Shown: positions 8,242 to 18,040, counted from the stretch's first letter. The stretch is 64,000 nucleotides of DNA from Clostridium sp. BSD9I1 (GCF_900185645.1 NZ_FYAM01000023.1:1116001-1180000); one strand, 5' to 3'. Translations and numbers: made by a program. Notes: generated from the sequence alone by a model not told the origin.

Positions 8242-9705
8242 TTAGGATACCTTGTAAATATCTAAAAGTGTTTTTATTTTATTATTTATTTTATTAACAT
8301 CTACAGAATTTATTATTTCATCCTTCAAGTTGTACTTTTCTTTTAGCTTCAATATCCTATAAACACTTTCGTCTATTCTTTCTTGTGATATTTCTCCCTT
8401 GGATACTGCACTTTTCAAAGCATTAATTACTCCTATTTCATTATTATAACCATGACCAACTAATATAATATCAGTTCCAGCATTTACTGACTTTACCGCA
8501 GCCTCATTCAGGCTATAGTTTTTAATTATTGCCCCCATAGTCATCTCATCAGTAATTACCACACCATCAAATTTAAGATTATTTCTTAGTAAATCGGTTA
8601 TAACAGCTTTTGACATGGAAGAAGGATTTTCACTATCAATCTTAGGAAGAAGTATGTGAGCAATCATTACCATATCAGCGTCATTTTCTATAGCTTTAGC
8701 AAAAGGTATCAGTTCAAGACTTTGTAATCTATCTAAATCATTATTTACAGTTGGAAGCCCTACATGTGAATCTACTGAAGTATCACCATGTCCTGGGAAA
8801 TGCTTAACTACAGGAATAACATTTTCTTCTTGAATCCCCTTCATAGTTTCAACACCTAAACTGCTTACAATATCAGGGTTTGATCCAAATGATCTACTAC
8901 CTATAACTGGATTTTTAGGATTACTATTAACATCTAGAACTGGTGCAAAGTTCATATTAAATCCAAAGCACTTTATTTCATCAGCAATAGTTCTACCAAT
9001 CTTGTTTGAAAAATCTTTATCATTTATCTGCCCAATTATTTTATTTGTCGGAAACCTTTTAAATTCCTGAGGCATCCTTGTTACCTTTCCCCCTTCTTCA
9101 TCTAGAGAAAAAAATAGGGGAATTTTATTATTAACATTTTCCCTTTTCAATGAATTAACTAAACTAAGAAGCTGATTAGTACTCTGAACATTCTCTCCAA
9201 ATATTATAAATCCTCCAACCTTATGCTCTGTTATTAGCTTTCTTGAATTATCATTTAAATTATATCCTTCAACTCCTACCATAAGCATTTGCCCAATTTT
9301 TTCATCTAAAGTCATTGTGTTTATTTTTTCTACTATAGGGTCAACTTGCTCAGTGATTCTGATTATTTTGGCATCAGCTTGAACAGGGTAAGACTCTCTT
9401 ACTGGTCCTTTAAATATAATCTCTACTTTTGTTCCCTTTTTTAAAGCATTTCTTTCTAATTCTTCTTTTGTATCATTATCATAAATTTTGGTTTTCTCTC
9501 CAATGAATACACTAGCTTTATCATGTTGCGTATCCTGTTCAAGTTTTTCTTCTACTAATATACTTGTTATTTTACCATTATCATCTAATGATACATTTGT
9601 TATTTCTCCCCTTATGCTTAACTTTTCTTCTGTAATTTCTTTACTGCATCCAACTACGGTAAGTAATAAAAAAATACTAATTAATAATATTATCTTCTTC
9701 ATCAT
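8242..9705 (-). CDS. nagZ: Lipoprotein beta-N-acetylhexosaminidase (GH3, NagZ-like)
   Basis: This 487-residue protein starts with a lipoprotein signal (lipobox VVGC, Cys20), so it should be anchored outside the membrane. Residues 30-115 form a small beta domain, and residues 125-475 the GH3 barrel. The NagZ loop with the catalytic Asp-His pair is seen at 301-314 (KHFPGHGDTSVDSH), and the nucleophile Asp is at 386 in VVITDEMTMG. NagZ-type enzymes cut N-acetylglucosamine from muropeptides during wall recycling; in Gram-positives they act extracellularly. Two adjacent ATG codons (9705, 9702) are possible starts. Confidence 0.9.
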   Translation of the reverse strand: MMKKIILLISIFLLLTVVGCSKEITEEKLSIRGEITNVSLDDNGKITSILVEEKLEQDTQHDKASVFIGEKTKIYDNDTKEELERNALKKGTKVEIIFKGPVRESYPVQADAKIIRITEQVDPIVEKINTMTLDEKIGQMLMVGVEGYNLNDNSRKLITEHKVGGFIIFGENVQSTNQLLSLVNSLKRENVNNKIPLFFSLDEEGGKVTRMPQEFKRFPTNKIIGQINDKDFSNKIGRTIADEIKCFGFNMNFAPVLDVNSNPKNPVIGSRSFGSNPDIVSSLGVETMKGIQEENVIPVVKHFPGHGDTSVDSHVGLPTVNNDLDRLQSLELIPFAKAIENDADMVMIAHILLPKIDSENPSSMSKAVITDLLRNNLKFDGVVITDEMTMGAIIKNYSLNEAAVKSVNAGTDIILVGHGYNNEIGVINALKSAVSKGEISQERIDESVYRILKLKEKYNLKDEIINSVDVNKINNKIKTLLDIYKVS

Positions 9706-9904
9706 AAATTTAACCTTCCTATAACTTTTATTTCACTTATATATACGTAAATATAAATAAAAATGTCATTTTACTACATATAACAGTAATTTTAATAACT
9801 ATTATATTCTTGTCAAATTTCATATTTGTTATAACATCTTTAAATTTAATTACAAAAGTGTATACTATTCTTATGATAAACTTTTCTAAAAGGTGGTGCT
9901 ACTA

Positions 9905-10165
9905 ATGAAAGATATAAAGGTATTTATAACAAGCTGGTGTCCTCATTGCAAAAGGGCATTAGACTGGATAGATGAAGTAAAAGAAGAAAATTCAAAATAC
10001 AGAGATATTAAAGTCGAGATAATTGATGAAGAAAAGCATCCTGATATATCTAAGCAGTATGATTATTATTATGTTCCTACTTACTATGTTGGAAATAGTA
10101 AAGTTTATGAAGGAGGTACTACTAAAGATATTGTTATACAGGCCTTTGAGGAAGCCGCTAAATAA
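9905..10165 (+). CDS. Thioredoxin/glutaredoxin-fold protein with CPHC active site
   Basis: This 86-residue protein (counted from the ATG at 9905, which has AAAGGTGG eight bases upstream; an in-frame GTG at 9893 overlaps that site) consists of one thioredoxin fold. The redox motif SWCPHCKRA is near residue 13 and the cis-Pro is in YYVPTYYVG around residue 60. It resembles the small thioredoxin-family proteins of anaerobic clostridia. A role as disulfide reductase is likely; the reductase partner is not in the window. Confidence 0.88.
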   Translation: MKDIKVFITSWCPHCKRALDWIDEVKEENSKYRDIKVEIIDEEKHPDISKQYDYYYVPTYYVGNSKVYEGGTTKDIVIQAFEEAAK

Positions 10166-10192
10166 AAAATTCCAGATATCATAATATGTAGA

Positions 10193-10227
10193 AAAGCTAT
10201 GAGTTTTTTCTCAAAACTCATAGCTTT
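10193..10227. terminator. Bidirectional terminator between convergent genes
   Basis: Stem aaagctatgagtttt / aaaactcatagcttt lies between the thioredoxin-fold gene (plus) and the MFS gene (minus), with A/T tracts on both sides. Confidence 0.8.
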
Positions 10228-10249
10228 ATAATATGCTTTGTTTTAAGAA

Positions 10250-11476
10250 CTATAATTCAGGCTTAGGCATTGGCATTCCAGCCTCAATAAGTTCTTTGTT
10301 TTTCATTAAGAAGAAACCTTGAATAACTAGTAGCACTCCAGTTCCAATAAGCATCCATTCTATAGCAACGGCATCAGCCAAAGGCCCAAACACAAGCATA
10401 GCAAGAGGCATTGTAATACTTGATATCATCCCTAAAACACTAAATACTCTACCTAGAAAATTCTCTTCTACTTTCTCCTGCAGTAAAACCGTAGCAGGTG
10501 TATTAAAGGCTGGCATAACAGCACCAAATAAGCACATAAAACCTAAATATACCCAAAAGTTTGGAACAACTCCAAGTGCAAAGGTACATATTCCCATGAT
10601 AAGGCTTGACAGCGTCATTGTATGAGTTCTATTTTTAAAGCCACCCCAAGATGCTATAATGATACCGCCTAACATCATACCAATGGAAAAAGTGATTTCA
10701 ACTGCCGTTAAACGCCAAACATCATCACCAAAACTACGTGCCACCTGCAGAGGTGTTAAAAATGCAGCTGGTGAAACTAATACATAAAAAATAGCACAAA
10801 ATACAAAGAATCTCTTAACATATCCATGATTTTTAATGTAGTTATAACCTTCAACCATATCACTAAAATAGCTAGTCTTTTGTTTTTCTAATGCTTTTGC
10901 ATGAGATGGAACCTTTAAAAATAAAAGTAATATAGAAACCGCTATAGCTGCTGTAATAACATCTATAAAAAATATCGATTCTATGGTAGCCATATTTAAA
11001 AGGGCTCCACTAATCATAGGTGATACCAACATAACTAGTGATTGTATACTGCTGTTTGTTGCATTGACCTTAGTAAGCTTATCCTCTGGCACAAGCTGTG
11101 GAAGAAAGGCTGATATAGCTGGAGACTGGACTCCTGAGCCCACGGAACGCACTGCAGATGCCACAAAAAGCATCCATAATGAATCGTATCCTTTTAAAAA
11201 TAGTATAGCTAAAATAAGTGTTGATATTGCAATTAAAGAATCTGACAACATTATAAGCACTTTTCGATTATAGCGGTCAGCCCATACCCCAGCAAAGGGT
11301 GAAAGAAAAAAGGTAGGCACAAACCCACAAATAATTGATATGGCCATCATTACACCAGATTGTGTTTGCAATGTAATATACCATGTAATTGCATATTGAA
11401 CCAGCATGGATCCAAAGAGAGATATGGTCTGACTAGCTAAAAAGAGTGTTATGTTCCTTTTCCAATTATTATTCAT
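10250..11476 (-). CDS. MFS efflux transporter (macrolide-efflux/MefA-like)
   Basis: This 408-residue protein has twelve predicted membrane segments. The MFS motif GVWADRYNRK lies in the loop after the second segment, and the general layout (ITLFLASQTISLFGSMLVQYA at the start) is that of the Mef/EntS drug-exporter branch. GGAGG precedes the ATG. The gene starts 45 bp after the ABC-F stop without an intervening terminator, so both are probably read from the attenuated promoter upstream of the ABC-F gene. A role in antibiotic export is inferred; the substrate is unknown. Confidence 0.85.
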   Translation of the reverse strand: MNNNWKRNITLFLASQTISLFGSMLVQYAITWYITLQTQSGVMMAISIICGFVPTFFLSPFAGVWADRYNRKVLIMLSDSLIAISTLILAILFLKGYDSLWMLFVASAVRSVGSGVQSPAISAFLPQLVPEDKLTKVNATNSSIQSLVMLVSPMISGALLNMATIESIFFIDVITAAIAVSILLLFLKVPSHAKALEKQKTSYFSDMVEGYNYIKNHGYVKRFFVFCAIFYVLVSPAAFLTPLQVARSFGDDVWRLTAVEITFSIGMMLGGIIIASWGGFKNRTHTMTLSSLIMGICTFALGVVPNFWVYLGFMCLFGAVMPAFNTPATVLLQEKVEENFLGRVFSVLGMISSITMPLAMLVFGPLADAVAIEWMLIGTGVLLVIQGFFLMKNKELIEAGMPMPKPEL

Positions 11477-11521
11477 ATTTAAAATATTTCCTCCAATTAT
11501 TTTTATAAAAAATCATCTATT

Positions 11522-13168
11522 TTAAAGACTATCCCTTAGCTTTTTTAATTTAGTTAACGTTTCATGATATTCCTTATCTAATGCTATTACATCATCCTTT
11601 TTTGATGGCATGGATATTCGTCCTATAACTTCTGAAAGGCGATTTTGTAATACAAAGACTTCCTTTTCAATTTCAGCTTTATTATTATCTACAGTTTTAT
11701 TTTTACTATCTAAATATTCCTTGTAGTTTCCATTAAACACATTTATTTTATAGTTCTCTATAATCATTATCTGATTCGCAACAGACTCTACAAATCTTCT
11801 ATCATGAGAGACAAATAGTAACGTTCTATCGTACTCCCTAAGTGTATTTTCTACAACTTCAAGGGAATTTATATCCATATAGTTAGTAGGCTCATCTAAT
11901 ATAATCAAGTTAATATCCTGGAGTAGCATTTTTGCAAAAGAAACCTTAACTCGTTCTCCTCCACTTAATACGTTTATTTTTTTATAAATGTCATCTCTTT
12001 TAAATAACAATCTTGCCAATAATATTCTAGCAAAGGTTTCATCATATATGCTACGTTCCATTATATTTTCTATTATGCTTAAATCCTCTTGCAAAATGCT
12101 CATGTCCTGACTAAAGTATCCTATCTTTGCTCCCTTGGCAATTTTTATAGAATCATCATTATTCATTATCATTTTAATTAGAGTACTTTTCCCACATCCA
12201 TTATGTCCAATTAATGCTATCTTTGATTCATTGTATATATTGAATTCAGCATTATTGAATATAACCTTTTTCCCAAAAGATTTATTTATATTGCAGCCTT
12301 CTATAATTATTTTACTATGAAGCTTGCTTGAATCTATAATATCCAGTTTAATTCCCTCTTGTTTCTTAGGCTTTTCCTTAACTTCAAGATGATCTATTCT
12401 TTTTTCAACATTTTTTACTGCCCTCTCAAGACTTGCTTTTCCCTTTTGGCCACCCATCTTATGGAGCCTTGCTTCGGAATTCCCCATTCGTTTAGGTGTT
12501 CTTTTTATACTCTTCACTTTTTGCGTTGTATCCGTAATCACTTCTTCAAGCCGTTTCTTTTCTTTCACATAATCTTCATATTCAAATTCAGCTCGTTCTC
12601 TTTCTTGAGTTTTTTGAGCAACATAGCTACTATAATTGCCATTATATATTTTTATTCTTCCATCCTCTACTTCCAATATCTTATTGCAGAGCTTATCTAA
12701 AAAGTTTCTATCATGAGATATTAACACTAATGCACCTTTGTACTCACCAAACTTTTTCTCCATAAGCTCAATGCCTTCTATATCCACATTACTGGTAGGC
12801 TCATCTGCAAATATCAATAAACTGTTATTGCTTAATCCATCCGCAATCTTAAATCTAGTTTTTTCTCCTCCACTCATATTCTCATCCCAAGTATTTTGAA
12901 CACCAAACTTTGAAGCCATTTCATTACTAATGTTTCTATTTTCAGGTTCTTCTAACTGAGATATATATGAGTATCTTTCATATAGCTTAATCAAACCTTC
13001 ATCTGGTTCTAACCTCTTACTTAGTATATTGATTAAGGTGGTCTTACCTATCCCATTTACCCCTATAACTCCTATTCTATCTTTAGAATAAATTTTTAAA
13101 GTTTCTACATCTAGTATCAGCCTATCACCAAAATATTTCTTAATATTACTGCATTCCATTAACAACAT
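11522..13168 (-). CDS. ABC-F ribosomal protection protein (CplR/Vga-like)
   Basis: This 548-residue soluble protein has two ABC ATPase domains in one chain and no membrane segments. Walker A motifs are GVNGIGKTT (about residue 37) and GHNGCGKST (about 320); signature motifs are MSGGEKTR and LSGGERVK; the basic interdomain linker around residues 185-275 is the antibiotic-resistance domain that reaches towards the ribosomal drug site. Length and linker fit the clostridial group that protects against pleuromutilins, lincosamides and streptogramin A. A 250-nt leader with terminator and antiterminator precedes it, as expected for drug-induced ABC-F genes. The exact drug range cannot be read from sequence. 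Confidence 0.9.
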   Translation of the reverse strand: MLLMECSNIKKYFGDRLILDVETLKIYSKDRIGVIGVNGIGKTTLINILSKRLEPDEGLIKLYERYSYISQLEEPENRNISNEMASKFGVQNTWDENMSGGEKTRFKIADGLSNNSLLIFADEPTSNVDIEGIELMEKKFGEYKGALVLISHDRNFLDKLCNKILEVEDGRIKIYNGNYSSYVAQKTQERERAEFEYEDYVKEKKRLEEVITDTTQKVKSIKRTPKRMGNSEARLHKMGGQKGKASLERAVKNVEKRIDHLEVKEKPKKQEGIKLDIIDSSKLHSKIIIEGCNINKSFGKKVIFNNAEFNIYNESKIALIGHNGCGKSTLIKMIMNNDDSIKIAKGAKIGYFSQDMSILQEDLSIIENIMERSIYDETFARILLARLLFKRDDIYKKINVLSGGERVKVSFAKMLLQDINLIILDEPTNYMDINSLEVVENTLREYDRTLLFVSHDRRFVESVANQIMIIENYKINVFNGNYKEYLDSKNKTVDNNKAEIEKEVFVLQNRLSEVIGRISMPSKKDDVIALDKEYHETLTKLKKLRDSL

Positions 13169-13416
13169 AAAAAATCCCCTCCTTGCAACTTGGAGAGGAT
13201 AGCGTAATAACTATATAACAACCTAAATGTACCCTAAATCAAATCTGAACTCATGTAAGCATAAAGTTATAATACAAATATACGATTTACTCCTCTAACA
13301 ATTAAGAAGATAAGTTTCATATATTGGTACATATCAAGATTTAATTAGCTAATTAAGGCTAAAATTCTATTATATAGACAAACTATCAACAGTTACAAAC
13401 GACGCTATCCACTCTC
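13169..13416 (-). promoter_or_regulatory. Transcription attenuator leader of the ABC-F gene
   Basis: Reading the minus strand, the leader begins with GAGAGTGGATAGCG (13416-13403). Near the gene, ATAGCGTTATT-like pairing sequence CGCTATCCTCTCC (13204-13192) can pair either with that upstream arm (antiterminator) or with GGAGGGGAT (13182-13174) to form a hairpin followed by six T residues directly before the ATG at 13168. The terminator stem also buries the GGAGGGG ribosome site. Mutually exclusive hairpins like these control other drug-inducible ABC-F genes through ribosome stalling on a leader peptide. A 17-codon reading frame beginning at an ATG near 13324 is a possible leader peptide, but its ribosome site is poor. 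Confidence 0.75.
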
Positions 13417-13603
13417 AAAATTCAATAAAATGCATGACAATAAAGCCTTCTATTAAGACTTTATTAAATTTTCATTTTACATAATTAAAAGTGAATTACA
13501 TTCTCATTTCTGCCAATACCTTGCCCTTTCTTAAAATTAAATTTATTGATATTCAATATGATTATATAGGCAACTCATCTGATTGTCAACTTATGGATGA
13601 CAT

Positions 13604-14194
13604 TTATTTATTTCTAATAAGTATTTCGTCAATGAGTCCATACTCTTTTGCTTGCTTTGAAGTCATAAAGTTATCTCTTTCCATATCATATTGAAGTTTT
13701 TCTATAGATTGCCCTGTTTTCTCACTATATATTTCTATAAGTCTTTTTTTAGTTTTAAGTATCCTATCAGCATATATTTTTATATCAGTAGCTTGACCGG
13801 TTAATCCCCCTGAAATAGAAGGTTGATGTATCATAATTTCACTGTTTGGTAAGGCAAATCTTTTACCCTTCGCTCCGCCTGCTAATAAAAATGATCCCAT
13901 ACTAGCTGCCATGCCCAAACATATAGTTGACACATCAGGTTTAACATACTGCATAGTGTCATATATAGCAAGCCCTGCTGTAATTACTCCCCCTGGACTA
14001 TTTATATAAAATACTATATCCTTTTCTGGATCTTCAGCCTCTAAAAATAGCATTTGGGCAATTATAATACTTGCAGTAGAATCGTTAACTTCCTCGCTCA
14101 AAACTATAATTCTGTCCTTTAGCAGTCTTGAATAAATATCATAAGATCTTTCTCCTCTATTAGTTTGCTCTACAACCATAGGTACATAACTCAT
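13604..14194 (-). CDS. clpP: ATP-dependent Clp protease proteolytic subunit
   Basis: This 196-residue protein has the complete ClpP fold and catalytic triad: Ser98 in GMAASMGSF, His123 in MIHQP and Asp174 in ERDNF. It assembles into a 14-mer that degrades proteins unfolded by ClpX or ClpC. It has a strong AAAGGAG site. Neither tig nor clpX is adjacent, so this is likely a second, orphan ClpP rather than the housekeeping copy; whether another clpP exists lies outside this window. Confidence 0.95.
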   Translation of the reverse strand: MSYVPMVVEQTNRGERSYDIYSRLLKDRIIVLSEEVNDSTASIIIAQMLFLEAEDPEKDIVFYINSPGGVITAGLAIYDTMQYVKPDVSTICLGMAASMGSFLLAGGAKGKRFALPNSEIMIHQPSISGGLTGQATDIKIYADRILKTKKRLIEIYSEKTGQSIEKLQYDMERDNFMTSKQAKEYGLIDEILIRNK

Positions 14195-14239
14195 ATATTT
14201 TCTCCTTTACTTCAAAAATATTAATATATGTTTTTCCAC

Positions 14240-14650
14240 CTATGCAGCCTTGCATATAGAGCTTATTGTTGAAGGTGAGGATATCTTACTATAGGATGTC
14301 TCAATCTTTCTATACGATAAAATATCAACTTGTCTCCTTCTAAATTCCCCTGGAGATATATCAAACATCTTCTTAAATGCTCTTGTAAAAGATTCTTGAC
14401 AACTAAATTGATATTTAAGTGCTATATTTATAATTTTTTCTTCACTTTCTACTAATTCTTTAGCAGCTTCAGTTAAACGCCTCTTTCTAATATAATCCAT
14501 TACCGTTTCTCCAATAGTCTCATGAAAAATTCTATGATAATGAAATTTAGAAAGAAACGCTATTTTAGCTAAATCCTCAAGCAATATCTTTTCCTTTAAA
14601 TTATTTTCAATATAATCTATAGACTCTTGAATTACTTCCCTATAATCCAT
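14240..14650 (-). CDS. AraC family regulator, DNA-binding domain only
   Basis: Counted from the ATG at 14650 (GAGGTG site), the protein has 136 residues. Residues 10-110 are the double helix-turn-helix of AraC/SoxS proteins, with LEDLAKIAFLSKFHYHRIF as the first and FSCQESFTRAFKKMF as the second recognition unit. There is no ligand-binding domain: the last 25 residues are a low-complexity Ser-rich tail. It may be a SoxS-like one-domain activator controlled by abundance, or a regulator truncated after its DNA-binding half (many relatives carry a C-terminal GyrI-like domain). The adjacent PAP2 gene upstream is on the same strand. Confidence 0.82.
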   Translation of the reverse strand: MDYREVIQESIDYIENNLKEKILLEDLAKIAFLSKFHYHRIFHETIGETVMDYIRKRRLTEAAKELVESEEKIINIALKYQFSCQESFTRAFKKMFDISPGEFRRRQVDILSYRKIETSYSKISSPSTISSICKAA

Positions 14651-14746
14651 CTCACACCTCACTCTATCAAAGCTACATGCTTTAATTATAGAAGCTTTAC
14701 AAATAAAAATCTTAACATTTTTTGCTCTATTCATTTTTCAATAAAA

Positions 14747-15325
14747 CTATTTTCTCATATATAAAACACGAGGAATGACAGTAAGATACAAATAATTTAT
14801 ACTTTCACTATGAAAAATAGTTACTACCACTTTAGAACATATAAGCCCTAAAGCAATTCCTGTAATAACATCTAATGGATAATGCACGTTTAGATAAATT
14901 CTAGAAAATGCTATTAATGAAGCTAAAACAACTGCCATAATGCTTAATTTATTATCCATCATGATGAGTATGCCTGATGCTGCAAATGAAGATGCGGTGT
15001 GTCCTGATGGAAAGGAATAAGTTATAGGCTTGGATATTAATAATTTATTTATCTTCATATGTTCAAAAGGCCTTGTCCTTTTTATAATATGCTTTATTAT
15101 TCCCTCTCCAATAATAGTAACTAAAACTATAGAAGCAATTACCATATAACCTTCAATTCTATAATTCTCATTTTGTATCAAATATATTGAAATAATTGCC
15201 CACACTATGGCGCCATTACCTAGTGCAGTAATCAACGGCATTATTTTATCAAGTACTTTACATCTTATTCTTTTGCTTAATAAATTCAACATTTTTCTAT
15301 CAATAATTTGCAAGTAAGTTATCAT
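14747..15325 (-). CDS. PAP2 family phosphatase (undecaprenyl-diphosphatase-like)
   Basis: This 192-residue membrane protein with about five membrane segments has the three phosphatase motifs in order: KHIIKRTRPF (about residue 82), SFPSGHTAS (about 104) and SRIYLNVHYPLDV (about 143). The last two contain the catalytic His residues. Family members dephosphorylate undecaprenyl diphosphate or phosphatidylglycerol phosphate at the outer membrane face. AAGGAAG precedes the ATG. Lipid-carrier recycling is the likely role, given the DUF368 gene and uppP remnant elsewhere in the window, but the substrate is inferred. Confidence 0.88.
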   Translation of the reverse strand: MITYLQIIDRKMLNLLSKRIRCKVLDKIMPLITALGNGAIVWAIISIYLIQNENYRIEGYMVIASIVLVTIIGEGIIKHIIKRTRPFEHMKINKLLISKPITYSFPSGHTASSFAASGILIMMDNKLSIMAVVLASLIAFSRIYLNVHYPLDVITGIALGLICSKVVVTIFHSESINYLYLTVIPRVLYMRK

Positions 15326-15502
15326 ACAGTAATCACTTCCTTTCTATATTTTTATTTAAATTTAAAAACATATTAACTATTATATTATATATATTAATTC
15401 TATCATAGTTTTTAATGATGTTTTAGTTATAAAAGCAAAAAATAACTTAAGAAAATCTTAATTTTACTATGATAGTTATTATTTCTCCCTTAAATTTAAA
15501 AT

Positions 15503-16252
15503 TTATATTAAATTGGTTAACTGCAAAGATTGAGAATAGGCAAGTATTGTAATTATTTTAGAAAGTACAGCTATGACTATAAATTTCTTAAAACTAATCC
15601 CACTAATTCCAGCTCCAACACAAATAACTTCATCTGGAAGTATAGGCAAAATAAATAATCCAATTAAAACAACAATTTCATTTTTAATAATAAATTTTTT
15701 ATACTTTTCAATTTGCTTAGGCTCTACAAGTTTATTTACTAACTTATTTCCTCCTACTTTGGCTATCCAGAACATGGTAATAACCCCAACTATAGTTCCA
15801 CTAATTCCAATTATAAATCCATAAGTAGAGCCAAACACAGCACTTCCTGCCATAATTGTAACTGGCTCAGGCAGTGGTAATATTATAGGTTGTAAAAAGC
15901 ATATAAGAAAATAAATTAATTTGCCTACTGAGCTACTTCTTTTTAAAATGTACTCTAATCCGTTATTATGAATTAACACTATAACTGAACTAATTAAAGT
16001 AATTACTGTCCATATACTTATAAAAATAAATAAATACGTAATAGTATTTCTAAATAAATTATAATTCCTTTGTTCTTTTATAAATTGTGAATGTAAAAGT
16101 AATATATAAAATAAAATTAACGCTCCTGTTAATGCTGTCTTATATATAGGCAATAGTCCAACTAATATAAACTGTAACATATATATAGAAATTATCGAAA
16201 ATATCCCTGGCATAATTAAATCAAATTTTTTAAATTCAATATTATTCAGCAT
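15503..16252 (-). CDS. VTT domain (TVP38/TMEM64, DedA superfamily) membrane protein
   Basis: This 249-residue protein has about seven membrane segments. The VTT core lies at residues 110-230: PLPEPVTIMAGSAVFG, then the glycine-rich GFIIGISGTIVGVITMFWIAK and the later FILPILPDEVICVGAGISG. Proteins of this superfamily act as lipid scramblases or translocases, and DedA members recycle undecaprenyl phosphate. It follows a 49-residue membrane protein gene by 23 bp and forms an operon with it. Which lipid it moves is not known. Confidence 0.82.
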   Translation of the reverse strand: MLNNIEFKKFDLIMPGIFSIISIYMLQFILVGLLPIYKTALTGALILFYILLLHSQFIKEQRNYNLFRNTITYLFIFISIWTVITLISSVIVLIHNNGLEYILKRSSSVGKLIYFLICFLQPIILPLPEPVTIMAGSAVFGSTYGFIIGISGTIVGVITMFWIAKVGGNKLVNKLVEPKQIEKYKKFIIKNEIVVLIGLFILPILPDEVICVGAGISGISFKKFIVIAVLSKIITILAYSQSLQLTNLI

Positions 16253-16275
16253 AACTACAGCTCCCTTTTATATAA

Positions 16276-16425
16276 TCATTTGCTTCTTTGTCTAGAAAAA
16301 TAACAAAATGATAAAATTGATATTAATGCCACTCCCAATTCCAAATAAGCCTTAAATACTATAAAAATTAAACTTAAAAATATAAATATAATTAATCTTA
16401 AAGCTATTATTTTATTCATCTTCAT
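16276..16425 (-). CDS. Small membrane protein, 49 residues
   Basis: An ATG at 16425 with GGGAG eight bases upstream opens a 49-codon frame ending with TGA at 16276. It encodes one or two hydrophobic helices (residues 5-43) between short basic ends (MKMNK and RQRSK), a positive-ends layout typical of genuine small membrane proteins. The VTT gene starts 23 bp downstream with its own ribosome site. I do not recognise the family; co-expression suggests it assists the VTT protein. Confidence 0.68.
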   Translation of the reverse strand: MKMNKIIALRLIIFIFLSLIFIVFKAYLELGVALISILSFCYFSRQRSK

Positions 16426-16654
16426 TCCATCTCCCTGCTAATTTATATCTATATTCTAAGCCTGAAATATTAAAACCTCATTAGAAAAGCATTAATGTTT
16501 ATTAAGAAAAGTCTTAAGATTTATTAAGAAATCTAATGTATAAATATTTAGGAGCAATATCCCTACTGATACATATTATAAAATGAGTAGCTAAAAAAAT
16601 ATTTTCTTATATTATTTTTAGCTTGTTTGTAATTATATGGAGGGATTAATTACC

Positions 16655-18040
16655 ATGGGGGAACCCAAAAATAAGTCCAAAAAAATCATGATACTTATCG
16701 TTACTTTCCTTGCAACTTTACTTAGTATGTACTTAGCTATGTCCGTATATTTTATGAATCGCTTTTATTTTGGATCCTCAGTTAACTGCATTAATGTTTC
16801 TGGGAAAACTATACAAGAGGCAAATAAAGAATTAGCAGATGAAATTACAGCATATACGCTTATATTAGAAGGACGCGGTGGTTTAAAAGAAGAAATTAAA
16901 TCCGCTGATATTTCCCTAAAATATAATCCCGATGCTAAACTTCAAAGTTTAAAAGATAGTCAAAATCCTTTTAAATGGATTTATGGAGTTTTTAACAAAA
17001 CAAACTTTGACTTATCTGAAGTAGCTTCATACGATGCAGATTTATTAAAAAAATCTATAGATAATCTTTCTTGCTTTAATGCTAATAACATAATCGAATC
17101 CAAAAATGCTAGTTTTAAGTATTCAGATAATGGATACAAAATTGTTAAAGAAATCAGTGGAAATAAAGTCAATAAAAATATCTTATATAATCACGTTGTA
17201 GATACAATTCTCAAAGGAGAAACAAGAATAAATTTAGAATCAATAAATTGTTATGAAAAACCTCAGTATACTTCAAATTCTAAAGAAATACTTACTATTA
17301 AAGATATGCTTGATAAATACACGTCTACAAAAATCACCTATACTTTTGGTCAGCGTATGGAAACTTTAGATGGGAATATAATAAATGCCTGGATTAATGT
17401 GGATGAAAATTTGAAAGTAACATTTAATGAAGCAAAAGTTAAAAATTATATAGATACTTTGGCAAAAACTTATGATACATTAGGCAGCACAAGAAACTTT
17501 ATTACATCTTCAGGAAAGTCAATATCAGTTAGTGGTGGTGATTACGGGTGGTCAATTAACAAATCTAAAGAAGTGCAGGACATAATTGCAGCTGTAAAGA
17601 ATGCAAAATCTATAACTAAAAAACCAGTGTACAATCAAACTGCACTATCTCATGGCATTAATGATATTGGAAATACTTATGTTGAAATCAATCTATCGAA
17701 GCAATATCTATGGTTTTACAAAAGCGGCTCTCTTATTGTAGAGGGCAGTATTGTTACAGGAAATGTAAGTAGCAGCCATTCAACACCTTCAGGTACTTAT
17801 AAATTGAAATATAAACAAAAGGATACTGTCCTCCGAGGAGCCGATTATGCTGCACCTGTAAGTTATTGGATGCCTTTTAACGGAGGCATTGGTATTCACG
17901 ATGCAAATTGGAGAAGCACATTTGGTGGAAATATATATTTAACAAATGGTTCTCATGGATGTGTAAATGCTCCCTACTATGTGGCCAAAGCAATATTCAA
18001 CAATATCGAAGCAGGAACTCCAATTATTTGCTATTATTAA
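16655..18040 (+). CDS. L,D-transpeptidase (YkuD) with PG-binding domains
   Basis: Start taken at the ATG at 16655; the upstream in-frame ATG at 16637 is part of the GGAGGG ribosome site. The 461-residue protein has an N-terminal membrane anchor (about residues 12-32), a duplicated peptidoglycan-binding region (about 45-310) and a C-terminal YkuD domain (about 340-461) with the catalytic motif GGIGIHD, 24 residues, then SHGCVN. Such enzymes make 3-3 cross-links in peptidoglycan, widely used by clostridia. It has its own promoter region and is followed by a hairpin. Confidence 0.92.
   Translation: MGEPKNKSKKIMILIVTFLATLLSMYLAMSVYFMNRFYFGSSVNCINVSGKTIQEANKELADEITAYTLILEGRGGLKEEIKSADISLKYNPDAKLQSLKDSQNPFKWIYGVFNKTNFDLSEVASYDADLLKKSIDNLSCFNANNIIESKNASFKYSDNGYKIVKEISGNKVNKNILYNHVVDTILKGETRINLESINCYEKPQYTSNSKEILTIKDMLDKYTSTKITYTFGQRMETLDGNIINAWINVDENLKVTFNEAKVKNYIDTLAKTYDTLGSTRNFITSSGKSISVSGGDYGWSINKSKEVQDIIAAVKNAKSITKKPVYNQTALSHGINDIGNTYVEINLSKQYLWFYKSGSLIVEGSIVTGNVSSSHSTPSGTYKLKYKQKDTVLRGADYAAPVSYWMPFNGGIGIHDANWRSTFGGNIYLTNGSHGCVNAPYYVAKAIFNNIEAGTPIICYY

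Noticed and set aside
13491-13694. Plus-strand 67-codon frame near clpP
   Set aside because: It overlaps the clpP 3' end in antisense and has no ribosome site.
14240-14650. AraC protein as a frameshifted pseudogene
   Set aside because: One-domain AraC proteins exist, the HTH region is intact and no remnant of an effector domain is readable downstream.
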